64,000 nt of DNA from Aequorivita aquimaris. Lineage in GTDB: Bacteria; Bacteroidota; Bacteroidia; Flavobacteriales; Flavobacteriaceae. A program made the translations under genes and the position numbers. A model generated the notes under the pieces. It was not told the DNA's origin. It did no database searches and saw only the letters and a list, made by a program, of their open reading frames with translations. The stretch covers positions 186,001 to 250,000 of the forward strand of contig NZ_JRWG01000003.1 in the NCBI RefSeq assembly GCF_001573155.1, given 5' to 3'. Shown here in pieces: positions 43,428 through 52,336 of the stretch. The stretch's first letter is position 1. Each line of letters begins with the position of its first letter.

Positions 43428-44813
43428 TTAAACCATATCTTCCGGTTTAACCCATTCATCAAACTCTTCGGCAGTTAAATAGCCGAGATTTACAGCTTCT
43501 TCCTTTAGCGTTGTACCGTTTTTATGTGCCGTGTTTGCAATTTCCGCAGCTTTGTAATAACCTATCTTTGGATTGAGGGCAGTAACCAGCATCAAGCTAT
43601 TGTTCAACTGTTTTTTGATTACTTCGTAATTCGGTTCAATTCCCTGTGCGCAATGCTCGTCAAAAGAAACACAAGCATCGCCAATAAGTTGCGCCGATTG
43701 CAGGAAATTTGCCGCCATCACGGGTTTAAAAACGTTCAATTCAAATTGTCCCTGCATCCCGCCAACGGCAATTGCCATATCGTTGCCAATAACCTGTGCG
43801 CAGACCATTGTTAACGCTTCGCACTGCGTTGGGTTTACCTTTCCTGGCATAATGGAAGAACCGGGTTCGTTTGCTGGAATGATGATTTCGCCAATACCGC
43901 TTCTTGGGCCGCTGGCGAGCATACGCACGTCGTTCGCAATTTTATTCAATGAAACCGCCAATTGTTTTAAAGCGCCGTGGCTTTCCACAAAAGCGTCGTG
44001 CGATGCCAATGCCTCAAATTTGTTTTGTGCAGTTTTGAATGGCAAGCCTGTAAATTTTGCAATGTATTCGGAAACTTTCACATCGTAGCCTTTTGGGGTA
44101 TTTAATCCCGTACCGACGGCGGTTCCGCCAAGAGCAAGTTCGGCCAAATGTGGCAGGGTGTTTTTTAAGGCTTTAATTCCGTGCTCTAGCTGTGCTGCAT
44201 ACCCGCTAAATTCCTGCCCGAGGGTGAGGGGAGTGGCGTCCATAAAATGGGTGCGGCCTATTTTTACCACATCCTTGAATTCCGATGCTTTTTTGGAAAG
44301 GGTTTTCTGAAGCTGCTCCACACCGGGAATGGTATTTTCAATCAATTTTTTGTACGCCGCAATGTGCATACCCGTTGGGAAAGTATCGTTTGATGATTGC
44401 GATTTGTTCACATCGTCATTGGGTTGGAGGATTTTTTCGCCTTCGCCTATGGTTTTTCCCGCAAGTTGGTGGGCACGGTTCGCAATCACTTCATTAACGT
44501 TCATATTGCTTTGGGTACCGCTTCCCGTTTGCCAGATTACTAGCGGAAACTGATCGTCGTGCTTTCCTTCCAAAATTTCATCGCAAACCTTGGCAATCAA
44601 ATCTCTTTTTTCTTCGGAAAGTACGCCGAGGTCGCAATTGGTATAGGCGGCTGCTTTCTTCAAATAGGCAAACCCGTAAATAATTTCCATGGGCATGGAA
44701 GCACGCGGGCCGATTTTAAAATTTTCAAAAGAACGCTCGGTTTGCGCGCCCCAAAGTTTGTCGGCGGGTACTTTTACCTCGCCCATAGTGTCTTTTTCTA
44801 TTCTATATTGCAT
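43428..44813 (-). CDS. fumC: Class II fumarate hydratase
   Basis: This iron-independent enzyme of the citric acid cycle interconverts fumarate and L-malate. The 461 residues have the superfamily signature [11 protein letters not shown] (about 316-326), the helical core [19 protein letters not shown] (about 97-115), [14 protein letters not shown] and the substrate loop [17 protein letters not shown] (about 185-201) with its conserved histidine. The C-terminal domain includes [21 protein letters not shown]. It is transcribed alone from a consensus TACCTTTG promoter and ends at the shared inverted repeat. Aspartase or argininosuccinate lyase is ruled out by the fumarase-specific segments. Confidence 0.96.
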   Translation of the reverse strand: MQYRIEKDTMGEVKVPADKLWGAQTERSFENFKIGPRASMPMEIIYGFAYLKKAAAYTNCDLGVLSEEKRDLIAKVCDEILEGKHDDQFPLVIWQTGSGTQSNMNVNEVIANRAHQLAGKTIGEGEKILQPNDDVNKSQSSNDTFPTGMHIAAYKKLIENTIPGVEQLQKTLSKKASEFKDVVKIGRTHFMDATPLTLGQEFSGYAAQLEHGIKALKNTLPHLAELALGGTAVGTGLNTPKGYDVKVSEYIAKFTGLPFKTAQNKFEALASHDAFVESHGALKQLAVSLNKIANDVRMLASGPRSGIGEIIIPANEPGSSIMPGKVNPTQCEALTMVCAQVIGNDMAIAVGGMQGQFELNVFKPVMAANFLQSAQLIGDACVSFDEHCAQGIEPNYEVIKKQLNNSLMLVTALNPKIGYYKAAEIANTAHKNGTTLKEEAVNLGYLTAEEFDEWVKPEDMV

Positions 44814-44874
44814 TGTGAATGTGTTTTGAAAGTTTATAAATGAACTCTTCGTACAAAGTTTTAGAGCTCAAAGG

Positions 44875-44882
44875 CAAAGGTA
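44875..44882 (-). promoter_or_regulatory. Putative -7 element of fumC
   Basis: The minus strand reads TACCTTTG; a TTG (44903-44905) lies 20 bp upstream as a candidate -33 element. The leader is about 55 bp. Confidence 0.65.
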
Positions 44883-44973
44883 ACGAAAAGGCAAAAGTTG
44901 TTCAACCCGCACGGCTGTTTATTTGTTGTGAATAAATCGAAAAGTTTTGTTGCCGTTTTTCAAAAAAACCTAT

Positions 44974-44981
44974 TATCTTTG
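44974..44981 (+). promoter_or_regulatory. Putative -7 element of the 56-residue membrane protein gene
   Basis: TATCTTTG matches TAnnTTTG, with TTG at 44950-44952 (21-bp spacer) and ATG 25 bp downstream at 45006. Confidence 0.6.
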
Positions 44982-45005
44982 GGGCATCATTTAAAACGCC
45001 ACATC

Positions 45006-45176
45006 ATGTTTACATTTGAACAATATTTAGGTTTTCTTGCTTTTTTAACCATTCTTACTATGGGTTTTTGGTTAATGATATTCTTAGTGAGTATTCTTCC
45101 CTATTGGATTGGAGGCGCACTTTATGAAAACTGGAAATTGAAGCGTGAGGCAAAACGTAGAAACGAAATGAAGTAA
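45006..45176 (+). CDS. Small membrane protein (56 aa), unknown
   Basis: I place the start at ATG 45006, not the longer frame from 44898, because a consensus promoter lies between. The 56-residue product has one long hydrophobic helix (FLAFLTILTMGFWLMIFLVSILPYW split by a Gly/Trp turn) and a positively charged tail (ENWKLKREAKRRNEMK) that should stay in the cytoplasm. I recognise no family. It has its own promoter and shares a strong bidirectional terminator with the convergent TonB-dependent receptor gene. The terminator and promoter argue for a real gene. Confidence 0.68.
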   Translation: MFTFEQYLGFLAFLTILTMGFWLMIFLVSILPYWIGGALYENWKLKREAKRRNEMK

Positions 45177-45196
45177 ATACTTATAAATTTTATATT

Positions 45197-45228
45197 AAAA
45201 AAGGGAACCAATTTGGTTCCCTTTTTTT
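45197..45228. terminator. Bidirectional intrinsic terminator
   Basis: A strong GGGAACC/GGTTCCC hairpin flanked by A and T runs, giving a U-tract in both directions, lies between the convergent small membrane protein and receptor genes. Confidence 0.92.
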
Positions 45229-45247
45229 AATTGGCAATCAATCGTGT

Positions 45248-47743
45248 TTAACCTTCAAAACCACCATCATCTTCACCATTACCATTTCTTTCAGGACGCT
45301 GGCGTTGCTTTTTCTGATTAAATCTATAGGTAAACGTAAGTGTTACCTGGCGTTGTCTCCACTGAAATTCACTTTCACTGGTAAATGTGTCGGTTGTAGT
45401 AATACTGTTTCTTTTACGTGAATTGAAAAGGTCTCTTACGTTCAAGGCTAATGTAGCGTTATCATTAATAATGTCTTTGCTCATTGCCATATCGACGGAG
45501 AGAATACCTTCAGATTCTGTTTGGGAGTTATTGGATGGCCCTCTGTAAAAAGCATTGGTCTGCCATTCAATCTTTGCCGGAAGTTTCACTTTGCTGCTGA
45601 AACGCCCAAAATAACTTGTGTTTTCGGCTCCGTAATCTACATTATTATAAAACCCTTCAGTCTTGAACAGAAAATAGTTAAAACTTCCGTTCAGGTTAAG
45701 CCATTTTGTAGGATTATAAAGCAGTCCAAATTCAAAGCCATAACGTTCGTTGGTGGAAAGGTTTATAGGAATAGTACGGATTACCGGAATTCCGTTACTG
45801 GTTACCTCTCCGGTTTCCTCTTGCACTCTTTCAAATGCATCGGTTTCGTACTGGTAATAGATAGAGGATGTTAATGTAAGTTTCTTCCAGCGTTTTAAAT
45901 ACCCTAAATCAAAAGCGCTTGCGTATGCCGGATCCAAATCAGGATTTCCCTGGAATACATTTGCTTCACTGGAACGTGACGGGAACGGGTTAATGAACCA
46001 GTTGCGCGGTCTATTTATACGTCTGTTGTAACCAAGTGTGATGTTTTCGTTTTCCTTCAACTCATAGGTAAGGTTTACCGTTGGAAAAAGACCTGTATAG
46101 TTTTTATCAAAATTTAAGTCAAAAGCAGTGTTGCCGGTAATATTTTCAGCGTCCACTTTACCCTTTAATTGTGTGTTTTCCAATCGAAGCCCTAATAGGA
46201 AAGAAAACTTTCCTAATTTATTTCCATATTGCGAATAAAAGGCGTGCACGTTTTCGTTATAGGTGAAAATATTGGAGATGCGATCATTTCTTATAAAATT
46301 CCCTGTAGTACCATCTTCTTCAAATAAAGTGTAATCCGTAATAGATTCTTCAAAATTACCGCGATAGCCTGCTTCGAACTGTGCATTTTCACCTATAGGA
46401 AGTACATAATCTACTTGCGCTAAATATTCTTTCTGGTCTTCTTTTTGAATAATATCTTCTGCCGGGAGTGGATCAATGGTTGGGAAAATAAGTCTTTCCG
46501 TGATAAAGGATGTTTCAGTTTCCGTATCGTTCTCATATTGAAAATCGGCTGTAAGCTTGTGGCCGTTATCGTTAAATTCATTTACATAATTCAATGATAA
46601 TTGATAGGTTTCGTCATCTTCACCTTCGTTTTCAATTCTCGTAATCTGTTGTTCAACAGTATTGTCATTGTAGTTGAAGGTATTGTTGGTAGTTTCATCA
46701 TTACCATCTCCTTTGCGGTAAAATGCACTTGCCGTAACGGAAGAGCGATCAGTTAAAAAATATTCAATACCCAAGTTGGTATTGAATCCTTTTCCCATAC
46801 GCTCATATTTTCTGCGCTCTATTACTTGATCGAATTGAGGATCTGTCGTCACGGGATTTCCATCGTCATCCAGCACCGTACGCGAGAAATATCTATTGTC
46901 AAAAAAGGCGTTTCCGGGACTGTTTCTGTAATACACGCCCGTGGTGTTGAAAATATTAAACTTGTCGGTTCTTAGGTTAATATTACCGGTGGCGTTACTA
47001 TTTAAAGGTACTCCCAAACTTGTGCTAAGCGAGCCGTTTAAACCAAGTGTTTTTTCTTTTTTGAGGATGATGTTTAAAATTCCGGCAGTTCCCTCGGCAT
47101 CATAACGGGCAGAAGGTGAAGTAATAACCTCTACACGCTCAATGGCCTCTGCGGGCAGCTGTCGCAAAGCATCGGTAGAGCCGAACCCCGCTATTGCAGA
47201 TGGCTTGCCGTTTATAAGAATGCGTACGTTATCATTTCCGCGGAGCGCAATGGCGCCATCTACATCTACCGTAACCGATGGAACATTGTTCAATGCATCA
47301 CTAACGGTAGCGCCACCTGCGGTAAGGTCCTTACCTATATTATATATTTTTTTATCGAGCCTTACTTGAACTTCAGTAGTCTCAGCACGTACCACAACTT
47401 CATCTAAACTAGCAACATCCAAAGCCAGTTTTACTGTAGGAAGGGTAGTATTTTTATTTAGGTTTTGGTTTGGAACTTCTTTTGGTTTATAGGAAATAAA
47501 CTCATATTTCACGGTATAAACACCTGCTGGTACATCAATGCTGTATTTTCCCTCGGTATCTGTTATTCCTCCAGTAACGGTTTTTCCCTGTTTGTTTATA
47601 AAGGAAACAGTGGAATATTCTAAAGGATAATCAGTGCCTTCTTCAAGAATAAGGCCTTTAATGTTAACTTCTTTTTTTTCAGGGTTTTGTGCCATCAAGA
47701 GTGAGGTGGCAAAAGCGAATAGTATTAAGAGGTTGATTTTCAT
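45248..47743 (-). CDS. TonB-dependent outer membrane receptor with carboxypeptidase-like domain
   Basis: This 831-residue protein has a signal peptide (1-18), a carboxypeptidase-regulatory-like beta domain (about 25-110: VNIKGLILEEGTDYPLEYST, DTEGKYSIDVPAG), a TonB plug (about 120-225: LDEVVVRAETTEVQ, VSDALNNVPSVTVDVDGAI, LRGNDNVRILINGKPSA, PSARYDAEGTAGILNIILKK) and an outer membrane beta-barrel of the OMP_b-brl_3 type to the end (YRFNQKKQRQRPER). It should import a large or scarce substrate using TonB energy; substrate unknown. It lacks a SusD-like partner, so glycan uptake is less likely. Transcribed alone, ending at the terminator shared with the small membrane gene. Confidence 0.92.
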   Translation of the reverse strand: MKINLLILFAFATSLLMAQNPEKKEVNIKGLILEEGTDYPLEYSTVSFINKQGKTVTGGITDTEGKYSIDVPAGVYTVKYEFISYKPKEVPNQNLNKNTTLPTVKLALDVASLDEVVVRAETTEVQVRLDKKIYNIGKDLTAGGATVSDALNNVPSVTVDVDGAIALRGNDNVRILINGKPSAIAGFGSTDALRQLPAEAIERVEVITSPSARYDAEGTAGILNIILKKEKTLGLNGSLSTSLGVPLNSNATGNINLRTDKFNIFNTTGVYYRNSPGNAFFDNRYFSRTVLDDDGNPVTTDPQFDQVIERRKYERMGKGFNTNLGIEYFLTDRSSVTASAFYRKGDGNDETTNNTFNYNDNTVEQQITRIENEGEDDETYQLSLNYVNEFNDNGHKLTADFQYENDTETETSFITERLIFPTIDPLPAEDIIQKEDQKEYLAQVDYVLPIGENAQFEAGYRGNFEESITDYTLFEEDGTTGNFIRNDRISNIFTYNENVHAFYSQYGNKLGKFSFLLGLRLENTQLKGKVDAENITGNTAFDLNFDKNYTGLFPTVNLTYELKENENITLGYNRRINRPRNWFINPFPSRSSEANVFQGNPDLDPAYASAFDLGYLKRWKKLTLTSSIYYQYETDAFERVQEETGEVTSNGIPVIRTIPINLSTNERYGFEFGLLYNPTKWLNLNGSFNYFLFKTEGFYNNVDYGAENTSYFGRFSSKVKLPAKIEWQTNAFYRGPSNNSQTESEGILSVDMAMSKDIINDNATLALNVRDLFNSRKRNSITTTDTFTSESEFQWRQRQVTLTFTYRFNQKKQRQRPERNGNGEDDGGFEG

Positions 47744-47827
47744 GTAATTTTTAGCAATTTTGACCCACGAAAATAGCCGTGGTTTAATTGGAAACTGCTA
47801 AATTCTTGTTAAATAAAGATGCTCAAA

Positions 47828-48169
47828 CTATAAAATATCCAGCACTCTCTCGGGAGGTCTGCCCACAACGGCGTGCGTGCCCTTTATGGCTATGGGCCGT
47901 TCAATCAATTTCGGATGTTGAATCATGGCATCTATAACCTCTTCATTGGTGAGATTCTTCCCTTTGTAATTTTCCCTCCAATCAGGTTCCTGCGTCCTTA
48001 CAAGTTTGATTGGGTCTATGCCCAAAAGTTCTATAACTTGCTTCAACTCTTGGTGCGTGGGCGGGTTTTCAAGATATTTTACAATTTCAATGGTTTCGCC
48101 TTCTTCTTCCAAAAGTTGAAGAGCTTGGCGCGATTTGCTGCAGCGGGGATTGTGGTAGAGGGTCGTCAT
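47828..48169 (-). CDS. ArsC/Spx-type arsenate reductase (glutaredoxin-dependent) family
   Basis: This 113-residue thioredoxin-fold protein of the ArsC family has the catalytic cysteine C10 in HNPRCSKSRQAL, the classical motif of glutaredoxin-coupled arsenate reductase, and the Arg-rich ERPIAIKGTHAVVGRPPE near the end (about 90-107), which in ArsC holds the oxyanion arginine. It would reduce arsenate to arsenite. Related YffB-like proteins share the fold, but the CSKSR active site favours ArsC. No other ars gene is nearby. It lies 16 bp downstream of a 159-residue unknown gene on the same strand. Confidence 0.88.
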   Translation of the reverse strand: MTTLYHNPRCSKSRQALQLLEEEGETIEIVKYLENPPTHQELKQVIELLGIDPIKLVRTQEPDWRENYKGKNLTNEEVIDAMIQHPKLIERPIAIKGTHAVVGRPPERVLDIL

Positions 48170-48185
48170 ATTTTATAATAAAATT

Positions 48186-48665
48186 TTACTTTTTTGATAA
48201 TTCTTCCAGTTCCAATTTATAGTCATATTGCAAATCTTCGTGCAGGGTTTCTACTTTTTTTGAAATATAATCTATCTGCCGGTTGTATAAATTGGTAAGG
48301 GTAGTATTTCGATTTATGGATGGTTTGAAGTTTTTCAACTTTTCACAAAAATAGAGCAAAAGTTCCACTTCGGTCTCTTTGTTTTGCGAATAGCGAATGA
48401 ATTTTTTAAGCTCCCTCAAAATTTTCCGGACGCTCTTTTTTATGTAGAAAAATGTTTTGGTATTTATAGTTTCAAAATCTGTATCAACCTTGGCTTTTAC
48501 GCTTTGGATGAACGTTTCCTCACCTGCAGATTCAAACAAAAGATAGGTGAGTAGCTCCTTATTTTCCTTTTTGAATTTTGCAAGGCGAAGGCAAAGCTCC
48601 AGCAATTCCTGGGTGGAGCGGTGGTTTAGTTCGGTTTTTATTTCTTTGAGCGATGCAGCCTTCAT
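48186..48665 (-). CDS. Hypothetical protein (159 aa), helical
   Basis: An unknown cytosolic protein, 159 residues, highly charged and helix-rich, without signal peptide. The recurring pattern of leucines and lysines (LLELCLRLAKFKKENKELL; KSVRKILRELKKFIRYSQNK; YISKKVETLHEDLQYDYKLE) suggests stacked helices or a coiled coil at the C-terminus. I recognise no family. It is probably co-transcribed with the ArsC-like gene, 16 bp downstream. Divergent from the outer membrane operon starting at 48818; a short palindrome between them could regulate either direction. Confidence 0.75.
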   Translation of the reverse strand: MKAASLKEIKTELNHRSTQELLELCLRLAKFKKENKELLTYLLFESAGEETFIQSVKAKVDTDFETINTKTFFYIKKSVRKILRELKKFIRYSQNKETEVELLLYFCEKLKNFKPSINRNTTLTNLYNRQIDYISKKVETLHEDLQYDYKLELEELSKK

Positions 48666-48746
48666 ATAAGGTGTTGATAATAGTAAAATATTTAATCTCG
48701 GTTTTGCACGAAGATATATTCTTATGAATAAAAAATTTCAGATTGA

Positions 48747-48760
48747 CCGTTATTTAACGG
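48747..48760. promoter_or_regulatory. Candidate operator palindrome in divergent gap
   Basis: CCGTTA-TT-TAACGG has perfect 6-bp arms between divergent genes (start codons at 48665 and 48818). Confidence 0.35.
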
Positions 48761-48817
48761 AACGATTTTTAGATTGGTACTCATTTTTATGTACTTTTAA
48801 AATCGTAAAATTCTGAA

Positions 48818-49552
48818 ATGAAAATACTAAAAACCTTCCAACCTTTTCTATTTTGTTCGTTGTTTCCTCTGGCGACATTTTCACAAGCAAATTTACCGGA
48901 TAAAATTTATGAAACCTATGATAAAATCGTGGGACTGGACAACACGGGCCTGTATAACGGGACGGAGTTCACAGATCTGTTTTTGAATACGGACGGCACG
49001 TTTAGATATTACCAAGATTATGATTACACAAAAGGTTCGGTTACTTACAATGGCCAGTATTACGTAAATATCCTGCTGAAATACGATCTGTTGCGCGATA
49101 ATCTGCTCACGCGGTCTGATGACAATCTGAGCATTTTTAATGTGAAATTAATTCCTGGGTTTGTAGATTCATTTTCAATCCACAACCACAAATTTGTGAG
49201 ACTTCCCAATGTGGATTTGGGTTTTGGCGGAAATGGTTTTTATGAAGCCGCCTATCTTGGCTATGATTTGGAACTGTACATCAAGCACACAAAAAAAATG
49301 AAGGATAGAGCCCTGAGGAACGGAATTCAATACAGATTTTCTGAAGCCAATTATTATGTGTTGAAATATAATGGGAAGTATTCCCTCGTTGGCTCCCCAC
49401 GGGACATTCGGCAACTGCTTCCGGAGAAAGCTGGGGAAATTCGTGAGTTTTACAAAAGTTATAAAACCATCCGAAAATCGAACCCAGACTTATTTATGAC
49501 CAAGCTTGTTACCTATCTCGATGGGCGGGATTCCAACTCAAACCAACAGTAA
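48818..49552 (+). CDS. Hypothetical exported protein at the head of a receptor operon
   Basis: This 244-residue protein has a signal peptide (MKILKTFQPFLFCSLFPLATFSQ), so it is exported. The body is rich in Tyr and Asn with beta-type patterns (IYETYDKIVGLDNTGLYNGTEF, FRYYQDYDYTKGSVTYNGQY). No domain is recognised. It is followed, after 19 bp, by a TonB-dependent receptor gene, and together with the DUF4249 and macroglobulin-like genes forms a four-gene run with gaps under 20 bp, so it is probably part of the same outer membrane uptake or assembly system. Confidence 0.75.
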   Translation: MKILKTFQPFLFCSLFPLATFSQANLPDKIYETYDKIVGLDNTGLYNGTEFTDLFLNTDGTFRYYQDYDYTKGSVTYNGQYYVNILLKYDLLRDNLLTRSDDNLSIFNVKLIPGFVDSFSIHNHKFVRLPNVDLGFGGNGFYEAAYLGYDLELYIKHTKKMKDRALRNGIQYRFSEANYYVLKYNGKYSLVGSPRDIRQLLPEKAGEIREFYKSYKTIRKSNPDLFMTKLVTYLDGRDSNSNQQ

Positions 49553-49571
49553 CCTGAAGCCAAAGTTCTGC

Positions 49572-52331
49572 ATGAAAAATATAATTCTTGTCCTCGCCAT
49601 AGTTTTAATGTCATCACCTGGGCTTTTTGGGCAAAACAACCAAAACATAACCGCAAGTTTTAAGAATACGCCGCTAAAGGAAGCAATTTTGAAGGTTGAA
49701 TCGCTTTCAGAAAAAATCTTCTATTTTGATGAAGCGTGGCTGAAGGGTCATTTTGTGACGAAGGATTTTCAGAATGAGTCCCTTCGTGAGGTGCTGGACG
49801 AGCTTTTCAGCAATACAAATATCAACTATATTTTGAAGGATGGCAAAGTCATCTTGCTGAACAATACTTACATTTATACCGAACTGCCCCCAGATTATTT
49901 TAACGAAGCAAAACCCGATAAAAACGCAGTTGAAAATAATAACGCGCCCATTTTTCAAGAGGAATATATTTCACAGGGCGCCGTTCAGACCAGAAAATTG
50001 GTTACCATTGGCAAACAACGCCCCAACGTCGCTAACAAAACATATACGCTCTCGGGTGTTTTTAGAAATTCAAAGACCGGGGAACCGCTTCAAAATCTTT
50101 CCATTTCTACCATTGACAGGACAAAATATGCCGTAACCGATGCCGAAGGCCGCTACAGTATTCGGCTTCCGTATGGTCTGAATAAGTTGGAGACCAATCT
50201 TTTGGGATTTGAAAAAATTCGGCAGGATATAATTATGTACGGCGATGGCTCGCTAAATATCGACTTGCGCGAAAACACCGAATCGCTTGAAGAAGTTGTG
50301 GTAAAATCAAACAAAGACGCCAACGTGCGCGATGCCGTGGTGGGCGTTACCAATATTGATATTGAATCCATTAAAACCATTCCCCTTGTTTTAGGCGAGC
50401 GCGATATTTTAAAAGTCGCCACAACCATGCCCGGAATAAAAACCACTGGTGAAGGTTCCAGCGGCTTTAACGTGCGCGGCGGCAGGGCAGACCAAAACCT
50501 AATTTTACTGGATGATGCCGTGTTGTATAATCCATCGCACTTTTTGGGTTTCTTTTCTGCGGTAAATCCCTTTACCACCGGAAGCCTTGAAATTTACAAG
50601 GCGAGCATTCCCTCTGAATACGGGGGAAGGCTCTCCTCGGTTTTTGATATTGAAACCAAATCGGGCGATATGGAAAAATTTAAAGGTGAGGGTTCCGTAG
50701 GGCCAATTACCGCCAATCTTGCCGTTGAAGTGCCCATTGTGAAGGAAAAAGCTTCAGTAATAGCCGGTTTTAGAGCTACCTATTCCGATTGGATTTTAAG
50801 AAGTCTTGACGAAGAGGAACTGAAAAACAGCGAGGCTTCCTTTTATGATGGCATTGTGAAGTACAAGCACAATATTGATAACAACAATTCCCTACAAGGT
50901 ACTTTTTATTATAGCAAAGATCGTTTCAGCATAACTTCAGATTCTATTTTTGATTACAGCAACCGCTTAATTTCCTTGAAGTACGGTCATACCTTCAGCG
51001 AAAGGAGTAGGGCAGAACTCATTTTGGTAAACAGCCAATACAAATATGGAGTGAACTATGAGGCAGACGCCAACGAGGATTTCGATTTTGGGTATGAGTT
51101 GAACGAATATCAGGCAAAGTTGAATCTCAATTACAAATTAAGCCCCAAGCATAAACTTAGCTATGGGTTGAGCAGTAAACTGTATTCCATAGACCCGGGA
51201 AATATTGTACCTATTGGCCCCAACTCTGATGTAGACCCCAAGTCCATCGACCGTGAAAAAGGATTGGAATCGGCCCTGTATCTTTCAGACTTGTTTGAAG
51301 TTAGTGACAAGTTTTTGCTGGATTTGGGATTGCGCTATTCGTTTTATATGGCGCTGGGTCCTTCCATCCAAAATGTTTATGAGGAAGGTGTTCCCAAAAG
51401 TGAAAGTTCGGTGATTGAAGTACGGGAGTTCGGTAAAAACGAATCGATTAAAACATACAGCGGCCCGGAATATCGCATTGCCGCGCGCTATTTATTGGGC
51501 AATGATTTTTCGGTAAAGGGAGGCTTTAACAGAACTATCCAATATTTGCATCTTCTTTCTACAAATACAACCCAATCGCCTACGGATATTTGGAAACTAT
51601 CGGATTTGAACATTGCCCCGCAACGCGCCAACCAGTACAGTCTCGGGTTTTTTAAAAATCTTCCCGGCAAGGATGTAGAATTCAGCTTGGAAGGATATTA
51701 CAAAACGATGGAGGATTTGCTGGATTATAAAATAGGCGCCCAATTAATTTTGAACGATGACCTCGAAACAGACCTTTTACAAGGCGAGGGAAGGGCTTAC
51801 GGTGTAGAGTTTTTGGTAAAAAAGAACTCGGGGAGATTCAATGGATATGTGGGGTACAGTTATTCCCGGTCAGAGGTTAAACTGGACAGTCAGCTTATGC
51901 AGGAGCGGGTTAACAATGGCGAGTTTTTTCCGGCAAATTATGACAAGCCTCACGACTTTTCGGTAGTTGCTAATTATAAGTTGACCAAGCGCTTTAGTTT
52001 TTCTGGAAATTTCACCTATCAAACGGGAAGACCGATTACCTATCCTATTGGGCGGTATGTTTTTGCAGGGGAGGAGCAGGTGCTTTACAGCGACCGCAAC
52101 CAGTTCCGGATTCCGGATTATTACAGGCTGGATCTGGGCGTGAACATAGAGGGCAACCATAAATTGAATAAACTTGCGCATAGTTTTATAAACATTTCGG
52201 TATATAATGTTTTAGGAAGAAATAATCCATATTCGGTATTTTTTGTAAATGAGGAAGGGCAGATTAAGGCTTATAAAACATCAATTTTTTCAGTGCCGGT
52301 GCCAACTATAACGTATAACTTTAAGTTTTAG
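49572..52331 (+). CDS. TonB-dependent receptor with STN and carboxypeptidase-like domains
   Basis: This 919-residue receptor starts at ATG 49572, which opens a signal peptide (MKNIILVLAIVLMSSPGLFG). An STN (secretin/TonB short) domain follows (about 25-100; FKNTPLKEAILKVES, NESLREVLDELFSNTN), then a carboxypeptidase-like beta domain (about 160-240; LSGVFRNSKTGEPLQNLSI, TDAEGRYSIRLP), a plug (about 260-360; GFNVRGGRADQNLILLDDAV) and a barrel. The STN domain often signals to anti-sigma factors, but no FecR/sigma pair is next to this gene. The following DUF4249 gene starts 5 bp after the stop, a pairing seen often in Bacteroidota. Confidence 0.92.
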   Translation: MKNIILVLAIVLMSSPGLFGQNNQNITASFKNTPLKEAILKVESLSEKIFYFDEAWLKGHFVTKDFQNESLREVLDELFSNTNINYILKDGKVILLNNTYIYTELPPDYFNEAKPDKNAVENNNAPIFQEEYISQGAVQTRKLVTIGKQRPNVANKTYTLSGVFRNSKTGEPLQNLSISTIDRTKYAVTDAEGRYSIRLPYGLNKLETNLLGFEKIRQDIIMYGDGSLNIDLRENTESLEEVVVKSNKDANVRDAVVGVTNIDIESIKTIPLVLGERDILKVATTMPGIKTTGEGSSGFNVRGGRADQNLILLDDAVLYNPSHFLGFFSAVNPFTTGSLEIYKASIPSEYGGRLSSVFDIETKSGDMEKFKGEGSVGPITANLAVEVPIVKEKASVIAGFRATYSDWILRSLDEEELKNSEASFYDGIVKYKHNIDNNNSLQGTFYYSKDRFSITSDSIFDYSNRLISLKYGHTFSERSRAELILVNSQYKYGVNYEADANEDFDFGYELNEYQAKLNLNYKLSPKHKLSYGLSSKLYSIDPGNIVPIGPNSDVDPKSIDREKGLESALYLSDLFEVSDKFLLDLGLRYSFYMALGPSIQNVYEEGVPKSESSVIEVREFGKNESIKTYSGPEYRIAARYLLGNDFSVKGGFNRTIQYLHLLSTNTTQSPTDIWKLSDLNIAPQRANQYSLGFFKNLPGKDVEFSLEGYYKTMEDLLDYKIGAQLILNDDLETDLLQGEGRAYGVEFLVKKNSGRFNGYVGYSYSRSEVKLDSQLMQERVNNGEFFPANYDKPHDFSVVANYKLTKRFSFSGNFTYQTGRPITYPIGRYVFAGEEQVLYSDRNQFRIPDYYRLDLGVNIEGNHKLNKLAHSFINISVYNVLGRNNPYSVFFVNEEGQIKAYKTSIFSVPVPTITYNFKF

Positions 52332-52336
52332 GAATT

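Noticed and set aside
44898-45005. Extended N-terminus of the 56-residue membrane protein (start at 44898)
   Set aside because: A consensus TATCTTTG promoter lies at 44974-44981, downstream of that start; ATG 45006 gives a natural short membrane protein.
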